Assembly: GCA_934621605.1 (NCBI GenBank)
Contig: CAKTUZ010000017.1
Coordinates: forward strand, 1 to 64,000
DNA: 64,000 nt
Reading direction: 5' to 3'
From: an uncultured bacterium
Lineage (GTDB): Bacteria; Vulcanimicrobiota; Xenobia; Xenobiales; Xenobiaceae
Part shown: positions 1 through 8,075 of the stretch, in pieces
Layout of the letters: each line of letters begins with the position of its first letter
How positions within the stretch are numbered: position 1 is the stretch's first letter
Program-made: the position numbers and the translations under genes
Notes under the pieces: generated by a model
What the model was told of the DNA's origin: nothing
The model's database searches: none
What the model saw: the letters and a program-made list of their open reading frames with translations, nothing else

Positions 1-18
1 CTTTACAGTAAGATACAT
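1..18 (-). CDS. tnpB: TnpB (IS200/IS605 family), first six codons only
   Basis: Read on the minus strand, AGGAGA (30-25) stands six bases before an ATG (18-16). The frame continues M-Y-L-T-V-K to the window edge. That start is typical of one TnpB subfamily (RNA-guided nuclease of IS200/IS605-type elements). A likely -10 box TATAAT (76-71) and an end hairpin (119-140) lie upstream in the right order, which supports the call. The protein body lies outside the window, so integrity cannot be judged. This TnpB differs at its N-terminus from the one at 40.8 kb. Confidence 0.6.
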
Positions 19-118
19 ATGATTTCTCCTTTCTATAGATTTAGAATAGTACCATGTGTGTTACCGGAATATTATATCACAGCAAGGCTGCATTCCGTCC
101 AAAGTTGACGCCATTCAT

Positions 119-140
119 CCCACGGTCTAAAGACCGTGGG
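119..140. mobile_element. End hairpin of an IS200/IS605-type element
   Basis: CCCACGGTCT / AGACCGTGGG form a perfect 10-bp stem with a two-base loop, flanked by GTTGACGCC and by TTTTCTGGC. Subterminal hairpins of this form are recognised by Y1 transposases at IS200/IS605 ends. It lies about 100 bases upstream of the TnpB start at 18, so it would be the left end of the element entering from the left edge. The exact cleavage point is not resolved. Confidence 0.6.
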
Positions 141-250
141 TTTTCTGGCTGGGTATCTTATAAATGGATCCTCGACGGAAGCATATGCCAGTATGTAAGC
201 AAACCCTTTAACTACTGTCAATAGATACTATTTTTGTCCATAAAACATCA

Positions 251-290
251 AAAAGCCCTTCGTTATGGTATAGAGCGAAGGGCTTTTGAA
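251..290. terminator. Bidirectional Rho-independent terminator
   Basis: AAAAGCCCTTCG (251-262) and CGAAGGGCTTTT (276-287) form a perfect 12-bp stem with A and T runs on the two sides. It lies just past the stop of the ABC exporter (minus strand). Confidence 0.85.
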
Positions 291-340
291 GGGAACCGCG
301 CTAAACTAATTTAGCCACAGCTCCATTAGTGTGAGCTTGA

Positions 341-2380
341 TTAGACTACCGCTTGTGTTTCGAAGATTTGGCGATAGAGGCCGTTTTTAGCCATAAGTTC
401 GCTGTGCGAACCTTCTTCAGCTATCTTGCCGGCATTCATAACTACGATACGATCGGCGTGTCTAATAGTAGCTAAACGGTGAGCGATAACTAAACAAGTG
501 CGCCCTTTCATAGAGCGGTCGATTACTTCGGTTAAATTGCTCTCGGCATTGGCATCTAAGCCGGAAGTATACTCATCCAAAATTAAAATGTGCGGATTAT
601 GTACTAAAGCTCGAGCTACAGCTAAACGCTGACGTTGACCGCCGGAAAGAGCAGAACCGCGCTCGCCCACATTGGTATTTAAGCCTTCAGGGAATTTGGC
701 GATAAATTCGTCGGCGCCAGACATAGTGATAGCTTCTTTTATTTCAGCATCACTGGCCTTTAAGTTGCCATAACGCACATTTTCGTAAATTGTATCGCGG
801 AAAAGGATCGATTCTTGGAAAACAATACCGATTTGCGAGCGCAACGAATCCAAAGTGACTTGGGCAATATCATAGCCATCAATTTTTATTTTACCTGAGT
901 CGGGAGCATAAAAGCGCTCCAACATATTGACCAAAGTAGATTTTCCTGAACCGTTGGTACCGACAATAGCTACAAATTCGCCAGGCTTAATCTTTAAGTT
1001 GACCTTATCCAAAACTGGCTTGTCTTCTTCATAAGCAAAGGAGACATTTTCGAACTCGACTTCGCCTTTTACTTGAGGTAACTCAACGGCGTCGGGACTG
1101 GAAGTTTCGGGAGCGGAATCGATAATTTCGAAAGCACGTACAGCGGCAGCAGCTGAGTTTTGGCAACTGCCATAGAAGGTGGAAAGTACCGACAGAGGGT
1201 GGCTAGTCATAGCCATAAGGGCCCAATATTCAGTCATTTGGGAGAAGCTGACTTGACCTTGCAAAATACGAGTAGCGCCAAACCAAACGATAATAATAAT
1301 GCCGATAATGCCCAAAAATTCCACTACAGGAGATTGCATAGATTGTACTTGTACAACCTTCATTTGGGCGGCATAGTTGTCTTCATTGCGATTTAAAAAG
1401 CGCTTATATTCATAGTCTTCACGGCTATTGGCTTTGACAACTTTTATAGCTGAAACATTTTCGAATTGCAAAGCAGAAAGGTCGGCTAAACGAGCTTGTA
1501 ATTTGCTAGTTTTTTGACCAATTTTGGCGCCAAAATTGCTAATAGCGATAGCTACCATAGGGCTAATAAGCAAGACCACAATAGTCATTTGCCAATCGCG
1601 CCAGAACATCCAGACAAAGCAACCAACTACCATTAAAAAGTTTTTAGTAAACTCGGAAAGTAAACTAAAAACACCCGAAGCGGTAATAACATCGGTAGTA
1701 GAGCGAGAGAGCACTTCACCGGAGCGCATTTTGTCAAAAAATTTGATAGGCAAACGCTGCAGCGAACAAAAAACGTTGTTGCGGAAATCACGTATAGCCA
1801 ATTGACCGCACTGATCGGTACAATATTTCTGGAAATAGGTGCAAACGCCCATTACTGCCATAACAATCAAGAATAGCAAACAGACATAATTGAGCGTCAT
1901 AAAAGGATCGCGCCCGTCGTCGTAGCTAAAGAACTGATTGAAGGCAGCTTCCTGAGCACTGACTTTAGTGCTTTCGTCAGAATGACCGCCGTCAACAGGT
2001 CCAGATCCAGCCTCTACTAGTTTATCTATTGATCTATCGATATCAGCTTTCGAGGCCCCAGACTCAGCGCCATTTTCGGCTGAACTGGTGGTGCTTGCTA
2101 CAAGCTGTCCCTGACCTTGTTTAGCTTTTTCGCCGTAAGGTGTAATACCAGCTTGTTTGAGCTTTTGTTCTTCCGGATGAGGCGATTGGTCTAAAACGGC
2201 AGCTATAGCCGGACTGCCTTTGGACATAAGCTCCATAATCCAACCCACAAATTTAGCTTGACACAGACGAGTACCTGTAGCTAACAAATTAAAAAGCAGC
2301 GCTATAACGACAATTTTCCAATAAGGCAAGAGATATTTGAGAACTCGTCCCAAAGTCTTAGCTAAATTCTTAAAGCTCAC
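341..2380 (-). CDS. ABC exporter, fused permease/ATPase (MsbA-like lipid or drug exporter)
   Basis: Half-transporter with an N-terminal six-helix exporter domain and a C-terminal ATPase. Visible motifs are Walker A GTNGSGKST (about 471-479), signature LSGGQ (near 578), Walker B ILILDEYTSGLD (near 602) and the switch His in AHRLAT. It would act as a homodimer in the inner membrane. The MsbA/LmrA fold fits lipid flipping but the substrate is not proven. At 679 residues it is about 100 longer than usual. The excess is a hydrophilic, Ser/Gly/Glu-rich insertion (about 55-160) between TM1 and TM2, predicted to be extracytoplasmic. The start is GTG. It is transcribed alone, diverging from the 2516 gene. 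Confidence 0.93.
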   Translation of the reverse strand: MSFKNLAKTLGRVLKYLLPYWKIVVIALLFNLLATGTRLCQAKFVGWIMELMSKGSPAIAAVLDQSPHPEEQKLKQAGITPYGEKAKQGQGQLVASTTSSAENGAESGASKADIDRSIDKLVEAGSGPVDGGHSDESTKVSAQEAAFNQFFSYDDGRDPFMTLNYVCLLFLIVMAVMGVCTYFQKYCTDQCGQLAIRDFRNNVFCSLQRLPIKFFDKMRSGEVLSRSTTDVITASGVFSLLSEFTKNFLMVVGCFVWMFWRDWQMTIVVLLISPMVAIAISNFGAKIGQKTSKLQARLADLSALQFENVSAIKVVKANSREDYEYKRFLNRNEDNYAAQMKVVQVQSMQSPVVEFLGIIGIIIIVWFGATRILQGQVSFSQMTEYWALMAMTSHPLSVLSTFYGSCQNSAAAAVRAFEIIDSAPETSSPDAVELPQVKGEVEFENVSFAYEEDKPVLDKVNLKIKPGEFVAIVGTNGSGKSTLVNMLERFYAPDSGKIKIDGYDIAQVTLDSLRSQIGIVFQESILFRDTIYENVRYGNLKASDAEIKEAITMSGADEFIAKFPEGLNTNVGERGSALSGGQRQRLAVARALVHNPHILILDEYTSGLDANAESNLTEVIDRSMKGRTCLVIAHRLATIRHADRIVVMNAGKIAEEGSHSELMAKNGLYRQIFETQAVV

Positions 2381-2515
2381 AATAAATACGCTTTCTGATA
2401 TTTTTGCAGTCCGCAGAAGACAAACGCCTCAAAAGTCTACAACATAGCCGCCCTTTGTCAAGAAGAAGTCAGCCGTTAGCAGGTATTTTTAAGTTCAGTT
2501 TGCTAATAAGCGGCC

Positions 2516-3469
2516 ATGTTTCGCTTTAAGTTGACCAGAGCCGTTTTGCTGGCTGCCGTCGTGTTTGTGGCTGTGCAGCTTTACTTTATCTTTACGAGCA
2601 AAATTGGAGAAATAGGGCCACTCTCTCAAGCGGACAAAAACTTGGTCTTTCAAGGCCACGATAACAAAAACTCTTCGGCTGCTTTTTTGTCAGAAATTGA
2701 GCCTGAAATAAACGAAACCAACCAAGATAAAAGCCAACCTTTACAACTTCAGCCTACTCCGGGCCAAGATCCTAAAGGCCAATTTGCCGAATCTACCAAG
2801 CAATCTAATACCGGAAATGTAGCTGTCGGTTTTGGTGAAAATGCTCCGCAAAATGTACCTACCCGCGTCGGTATGCCTCAAGTAAAAAATAATAGCTCAA
2901 TTTTTGTAGGTTCAATTCCTCAAGCAGCCGACTCAGTAGCAGAAAAAAAAGGCTCTCCTGCCAGCAATTTGCAACTAAAATCGGCTTTAGGTAATAACTC
3001 CAAAGATGCAAAACATGAATTAGACCAAGCCGATTCGGCTCAACTGACTATGCAAATGGCCCAAGCCCACTTAAAAAATTTACCTACCTCAGCTCAATCT
3101 GAAAAGATTAGGCCAGGCTATTCCGATGAGTATATGAAAATGCTGCAGACAAGCAACCGACAGCGTGTTAATAACGATTACGAGCGCTGCCTGATTGCCA
3201 TTATGCTTTTGGAAAAAGCAGGCGGAGAACTAGCTCTGAGTCCGGCCCAGGCCCGTTACATATTAAAGCTGATTGAAGAAGCCGAAAATGACAAATATGC
3301 CGAAACCAGAGCCAATGAAAAAATAGCGCAACTTCTCAACAAAGAGCAAAAACTTTATATCGATAAAAGTATCAGCCGCGAGCCTCTCTATGCCAACGGC
3401 CCAGTTGAAGAAGATCCTACCCAAGCCAGCTTGAAGAAAGCTATTGAGGCTCTGGAACAAAACAATTAG
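2516..3469 (+). CDS. Hypothetical anchored or secreted protein
   Basis: Function not recognised. The N-terminus has basic residues followed by a hydrophobic stretch (about 8-27), consistent with a signal anchor or uncleaved signal. Residues 35-190 are low-complexity, rich in Gln, Asn, Ser and Pro. The C-terminal third (about 210-300) is predicted helical and charged and looks like the only folded part. The ATG at 2516 has no strong Shine-Dalgarno. The last 29 bases overlap the 3' end of the convergent exonuclease gene. Probably an envelope protein. Confidence 0.7.
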   Translation: MFRFKLTRAVLLAAVVFVAVQLYFIFTSKIGEIGPLSQADKNLVFQGHDNKNSSAAFLSEIEPEINETNQDKSQPLQLQPTPGQDPKGQFAESTKQSNTGNVAVGFGENAPQNVPTRVGMPQVKNNSSIFVGSIPQAADSVAEKKGSPASNLQLKSALGNNSKDAKHELDQADSAQLTMQMAQAHLKNLPTSAQSEKIRPGYSDEYMKMLQTSNRQRVNNDYERCLIAIMLLEKAGGELALSPAQARYILKLIEEAENDKYAETRANEKIAQLLNKEQKLYIDKSISREPLYANGPVEEDPTQASLKKAIEALEQNN

Positions 3470-4421
3470 ACTGACGGTTTGCCGCTTGTGGATTCAAGCG
3501 GACATTTTTCATACCTTGTAAAAATTCTTCTTCGCTGATAATAGCCAGAAGATAACCTTGCTTAATCATTTGTCTGGCCTTTTGCTCTTTGACGGAAATA
3601 CTAGCTTTAGCGTGAAGCTTATTACCCAATACCAAATAATCTGTATCTAAATGTATAGAACAATGTACTATACCACCGGTTTTTTCCGCCATTTCAGCTA
3701 CTAAAGAGCGCGACCCGCAGGAAAATTTGCCGGTAAAACAATATCTAACCCCATTTTGACCGATCTTGGGTAAAGTACGCGGCCCAGCTTTCCCAGCAGC
3801 CACAAGAGCTGAAGCCAATCCATTGGAAGCCGGATGACGAAATTCATGAATATCAGCATTTATCAGTTCTCCGCAACTGAGCAATTTTTGCAGTAGGCAA
3901 CGGCAAGCCAATACATCAGAAAAAGCATCATGATGTTTGAGCATATCTATATGGTAATAATTGCATAAAGCAGCTAGACCAAAACCGTAATTGACTCGCT
4001 CTTCATCAGAAAGCTCTTTTTTGGGAGATTTAGCGGAGCGCTGAGGCAAGAGACGTTTAGCCAAAAGCATAGTGCATAAATAAGGTAAATTATCATCCAG
4101 CAAAATGTGATATTTTTCTAAAGAAGCGTTCAAAGCCGAAACATCAAAAATAGCATTATGGGCAACCAAAACAGTATTTAAACAATGATCCTTTATAATC
4201 GGCCAATATTGAGCAAAAGTAGGCGCATTTTTTACATCCGGATCTTCAATACCATGTATATCTATGCAAATAGGAGAAAATCGTTCCTTGGGATTAATCA
4301 ATGATGAAGCTTCAAAAATGACTTGATCATTACGCACCTCTTGAATAGCAATCTGACAAATGGAGCTAGGCTGTAAATTAGCCAACTCGACATCAATAAC
4401 CGTATAGTGATTAAGTTCCAT
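3441..4421 (-). CDS. DEDDh 3'-5' exonuclease with C-terminal BRCT domain
   Basis: The N-terminal half is an RNase T/Pol III epsilon-like exonuclease: ExoI D-V-E near the start, ExoII in H-N-A-x-F-D, and ExoIII H-D-A-F-S-D-V. After a linker, residues about 225-310 form a BRCT domain (YCFTGKF, then TGGIV, then DYLVLG). This arrangement occurs in stand-alone DNA-repair or RNA-trimming exonucleases. I chose the ATG at 4421, which has GAGG eleven bases upstream, over a TTG eight codons earlier. It is the last gene of the trkA-trkH-HAMP operon. A link to potassium uptake is not obvious. Confidence 0.85.
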   Translation of the reverse strand: MELNHYTVIDVELANLQPSSICQIAIQEVRNDQVIFEASSLINPKERFSPICIDIHGIEDPDVKNAPTFAQYWPIIKDHCLNTVLVAHNAIFDVSALNASLEKYHILLDDNLPYLCTMLLAKRLLPQRSAKSPKKELSDEERVNYGFGLAALCNYYHIDMLKHHDAFSDVLACRCLLQKLLSCGELINADIHEFRHPASNGLASALVAAGKAGPRTLPKIGQNGVRYCFTGKFSCGSRSLVAEMAEKTGGIVHCSIHLDTDYLVLGNKLHAKASISVKEQKARQMIKQGYLLAIISEEEFLQGMKNVRLNPQAANRQSNCFVPEPQ

Positions 4422-4454
4422 ACTATATTTAACCTCAGAAATCAAACAAATTGT

Positions 4455-5111
4455 TTAGCTATTGATAGAATCTAGTAGATCATTCAGATTACGCATAACT
4501 TTTTCCATGCCCGTAGATTGATTGGAAACGACACAACGACGCATAGTATTACCTTTTTTGAAATCGCTGATAGTACGCTCAACTTCTTCGAGCGGTTCAA
4601 TAAATTTTATACTTAAATTATGCAAAAAGAGTAAACCGGCCACAAAATTCATGGCAGCCATAAATACAATCCCCCAAGCTCCGGTGCGTCCCATATGTTC
4701 AGCTTGTTTAATGGAATCATGCATAGCCTTTTGATTTAGCCTTTCCAGCTGAACTACAGCATCAACTACAATATTAAATTCCAATTTTTTACTGTCGAAA
4801 GCGGCCTTATAATTTTGCTTGATAATATCGATATAGTTTTGCTCGCCTTCCTCGCTGACGCAGCTTTCTGCTTCCCATAAAAAATGTTCAAACTGGGGTT
4901 GAGCTTTTACCCTAGTAATAAGTCCACTATTCTCTTGGGTAAGCATAGCCATCATGCCCATAGAAGCATGGATAGTCGTCTCATTATTAGCCATTACCGC
5001 TTCTATAGAAGGCAGCATACGGGCAAAAATCCAAATACAGCAGTAAGCAACGGCCAAATTGAAAAGTATAAAGCACCAAATGCTTATTTTGATTGATTTT
5101 GCGATTTTCAT
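4455..5111 (-). CDS. Two-TM sensor-like protein ending in a HAMP domain, no output domain
   Basis: Residues about 9-31 are TM1. About 35-140 would be an extracytoplasmic helical sensor bundle, TM2 is about 145-168, and the rest reads as a HAMP segment (I-E-P-L-E-E-V-E-R near 172) that ends at 218. There is no kinase, methyl-accepting or cyclase domain, so it is a sensor without output, or it signals by contact with a partner. RBS GAGG precedes the ATG. It follows trkH by 31 bases, suggesting a role in regulating potassium uptake (inference). The ligand is unknown. Confidence 0.7.
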   Translation of the reverse strand: MKIAKSIKISIWCFILFNLAVAYCCIWIFARMLPSIEAVMANNETTIHASMGMMAMLTQENSGLITRVKAQPQFEHFLWEAESCVSEEGEQNYIDIIKQNYKAAFDSKKLEFNIVVDAVVQLERLNQKAMHDSIKQAEHMGRTGAWGIVFMAAMNFVAGLLFLHNLSIKFIEPLEEVERTISDFKKGNTMRRCVVSNQSTGMEKVMRNLNDLLDSINS

Positions 5112-5142
5112 TTTTCAACCTCAGCAGCTATCCGTTACAAAA

Positions 5143-7176
5143 TTATGTCAAAGGAATACGCTCTTGGGGATAACCTACTTCATGTTTTACCGATTTCTCG
5201 TCAGCCATAACGGCAAAAATGGAAATGGGCCCGATTCTACCACAAAACATCGTAAACATAATGATAATTTTGCCAATTTCGTCCAACTGTGAAGTGGCTC
5301 CCAAACTCATACCCACAGTACCCAAAGCGGAAACGGCTTCAAAAATTAACAGCCTAGGAGCTATTGTTTGAGTCATAAAAAGCAAGGTTAAAACAGTGGC
5401 TAAAGTGAGCATAAAGGCCATCAAAATGGTAATTGTACGTCTAACTACATCGTACGGTATCAAACGACGGCGACAGACAACTTCTTTTTCTTGATTCAAA
5501 TCAGTCCAAAAAGCCAAAAACATAATAGCTACCGTAACTGTTTTCATGCCGCCTGCAGTACCTCCAGGGCAACCACCTATAAGCATGAAAACAAGTGTCA
5601 TAATTGTACTCAACGGGCCTAAAGTGCTGACATCAACAGCATTAAAACCGGCTGTTCGACCTACGGCTGCCATAAAAAAAGCGTTATTCAACTTATCCAG
5701 CGGCGTCAGCTGGGCAAAAATGCCGTTCCATTCCCAAGATAAATAAGCTACAGTGCCTAAAAGCAGTAAAAAAGCTGTGGTCACTAAAGCTAAAAAACTT
5801 GCCAAAGAGATATGACGACGCCTAAACCATAAAGGTAAAGCCAAAAAAGTTAAAGGTGACATACCACCAAAAATAACCAACAAAGCCACAGTATACAATA
5901 TACCGGGCACATGCACATAATTGACCAAATTGCCACTTTCCGGAGCCATGCCAGCGTTGCAAAAAGCAGAAACGGCCAAAAAGACTGCTTTTCCCAAAGC
6001 ATCCGGGAAGGGCACCCCCTGCCCCATAAGACAAGCAGTCATAACCGCCGCCCCAATACTTTCCAGTACAAAAACGTAAATAACGATAATATAAAGGGAA
6101 CGTATAAGGTTGGGGCCACTTTCAGTTTCAGAAAAATAGGCCAACAGACGCTCATGACGTAAGCTGAGCCTGCGTCCCATGGCATGCATAGCCAAAGAGG
6201 CTGTACCCATCATGCCTAAACCACCCAGTTGCACCAATATGACAAAAAATATTTTGCCGTAAACAGTAAAATCATGTTCTAAGTCCAAACAAGTTAAACC
6301 GGTGACACAAGAAGCGCTTACAGCCATAAAAGCCGCGTCAATATAATTCAAGTTGTGAGCAGAGGCAATGGGCAAATAAAGTAGAATGGAACCAACTGTA
6401 CAAAGAAGCACGAAAGTCAAAAGTAAAAAACGAGCGGGGCGATTGAGAAAAAAGTCCAAACCGAAATCTTCGCGCAACTTCAAATTGCCATAACTGTTGA
6501 CAAAAAAAACATCCAAAAAAATAGTCAACGCCAGACAAGTAACGGTCAGCCAAGTACCCTGGGCGATAAAGCTTAAGCAAATGGAGAAAAAGCACACTAA
6601 AACGACAGTTTTAGGAAAACGCGACTTTAATTTCAATGACCATTTATAAAAAATCAGCTGACAGATTAAGCCTCCGCAAGCACATAAAGACAATCCCAAT
6701 CGATTTTCTAAACCGCACAAAAACCAAGTAATAAAAAATAAGCCTACAAAGCCGCCTACAGCACCGCCTATCGATTCTATGCCGGTTTGCTTGGAAAGCT
6801 GAGCCTGCAACTTGCTTTTGCCTCGGTAGTGAATTACGCCATTAACCAAAACAGAAACAGCCACAAAAACTGTTAAAGCCGAAAAGGGATCACTAAAAAG
6901 ATAGCGCCAAGCAGCGCCTACACAAGCCAAAGCGTCAGCTAAGGCCAAATATTTACCTAAGCGTGGCTGTTTATCCCAAAATAGGCCAATCAGAACTGTA
7001 AATACAAGCGTAAGGATAGCGCAAGTGGTTCTGAACAGAGAGATAGCACCGTCATCTAAGTCAAGCCCCAAAAATATAAAAGCTAACGGAGCCAAAACCA
7101 TAGCCGCACTGCTAAAAGCCGAGCCGTTGGCTGCTTCGCCAAAACGAGTGTATATGGCCGTAAGTTTTTTTAGCAT
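5143..7176 (-). CDS. trkH: TrkH/KtrB-type potassium channel subunit
   Basis: Polytopic inner-membrane protein with four P-loops of the Trk/Ktr/HKT family: SASCVTGLTCLD, VSAFCNAGMAP, AVGRTAGFNAV and SALGTVGMSLG. Each carries the selectivity-filter glycine. The roughly 220-residue N-terminal part adds extra predicted helices before the canonical core, making it longer (677 aa) than KtrB (about 450) or classical TrkH (about 480). It pairs with the TrkA-type regulator 12 bases upstream, forming a K+ uptake system gated by nucleotide binding to the RCK ring. Start ATG at 7176 with a weak RBS, consistent with coupling to trkA. Confidence 0.95.
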   Translation of the reverse strand: MLKKLTAIYTRFGEAANGSAFSSAAMVLAPLAFIFLGLDLDDGAISLFRTTCAILTLVFTVLIGLFWDKQPRLGKYLALADALACVGAAWRYLFSDPFSALTVFVAVSVLVNGVIHYRGKSKLQAQLSKQTGIESIGGAVGGFVGLFFITWFLCGLENRLGLSLCACGGLICQLIFYKWSLKLKSRFPKTVVLVCFFSICLSFIAQGTWLTVTCLALTIFLDVFFVNSYGNLKLREDFGLDFFLNRPARFLLLTFVLLCTVGSILLYLPIASAHNLNYIDAAFMAVSASCVTGLTCLDLEHDFTVYGKIFFVILVQLGGLGMMGTASLAMHAMGRRLSLRHERLLAYFSETESGPNLIRSLYIIVIYVFVLESIGAAVMTACLMGQGVPFPDALGKAVFLAVSAFCNAGMAPESGNLVNYVHVPGILYTVALLVIFGGMSPLTFLALPLWFRRRHISLASFLALVTTAFLLLLGTVAYLSWEWNGIFAQLTPLDKLNNAFFMAAVGRTAGFNAVDVSTLGPLSTIMTLVFMLIGGCPGGTAGGMKTVTVAIMFLAFWTDLNQEKEVVCRRRLIPYDVVRRTITILMAFMLTLATVLTLLFMTQTIAPRLLIFEAVSALGTVGMSLGATSQLDEIGKIIIMFTMFCGRIGPISIFAVMADEKSVKHEVGYPQERIPLT

Positions 7177-7188
7177 AACTCAGTAATT

Positions 7189-7854
7189 TTAACGGAAATT
7201 TTTTTGCAATTCAGCGATAGCCCGTTCATTAGAAACGATGATCAACCTATCGTCAGCTCTTAAGGGAATGCTAGGATTGGGATGAATAATTTTAGAAGGA
7301 TCTTCGTAGCTGCGAATGCCGGCTACCATAACTTCAAAACGCTTAGGCAATTCTAGTTCAATTAAATTTTTACCTACCATACCAGGCTGTACTCTAATTT
7401 CAGTTAGCAAACAATCGTCTCCGAGATCAGTATCAACTACCATATTACGGTTAATTAAACGAGTGGCAAAACGACGACCGAATTCTCGCTCGGGGTTAAT
7501 TACCAAATGGGCTCCCACAGCTTTAAGGATACGCTTATGTACTGAGTCACGCGCCCGAGCAACAATAAAAGGCGCCCCTAACTGGCTCAATAAAGCTGTA
7601 CAAATAATCGAATCTTCTTTAGAGCCTTCGCCAATAGCACAAACAGCAGCATCGCGCTTGGAGGGCTCGAGCCTAGACATGTCGGTTTCGTCAATTACCC
7701 TAATTTGCATAGCGTCGGCTACGAAAAGGGAAGCTTCTTCCACTAAAGCTAAATCCTGGTCTACAGCCAAAACCTCCACTCCCTTTTCGGAAAGCGTTCT
7801 GGCCAAGGACATGCCGAATTGGCCTAAGCCTATAATAAGAATCTGCTGGCTCAT
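7189..7854 (-). CDS. trkA: TrkA/KtrA-type RCK regulatory subunit
   Basis: The N-terminal Rossmann RCK-N domain has the nucleotide-binding loop GLGQFG near the start and an acidic residue ending beta-2 (VLAVDQD). A C-terminal RCK-C domain follows (TEIRVQPGMVGKNL to the end). Single RCK-N/RCK-C makes it KtrA-like rather than the tandem E. coli TrkA. The ring gates the TrkH subunit encoded 12 bases downstream. I chose the ATG at 7854 because AAGGGA lies eight bases upstream; an earlier start would add 18 residues without family similarity. Confidence 0.94.
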   Translation of the reverse strand: MSQQILIIGLGQFGMSLARTLSEKGVEVLAVDQDLALVEEASLFVADAMQIRVIDETDMSRLEPSKRDAAVCAIGEGSKEDSIICTALLSQLGAPFIVARARDSVHKRILKAVGAHLVINPEREFGRRFATRLINRNMVVDTDLGDDCLLTEIRVQPGMVGKNLIELELPKRFEVMVAGIRSYEDPSKIIHPNPSIPLRADDRLIIVSNERAIAELQKNFR

Positions 7855-8075
7855 AGAAATGTTCCCTTCACCGCTGCCGCTAAAAAATAAAACCTGGCTC
7901 AAATCCAAACCGAGCCAAGATTACGATTTATTACAACCTTACAATCGACGTCGAGGAGCTTCTGCTGTTTGAGGCACTAAACCTCTCTAAAGAAAGTATC
8001 CGTTTTGAGCAGGCTAAGAATTGAAAGAGACGGGTGGCAGGAAAAGAAACGCAACTAATGGGAAATATCGATACT

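Noticed and set aside
7316..7972. 218-codon plus-strand frame opposite trkA
   Set aside because: Complement of a well-conserved RCK gene; Ser/Pro/Arg-rich composition is typical of an antisense shadow.
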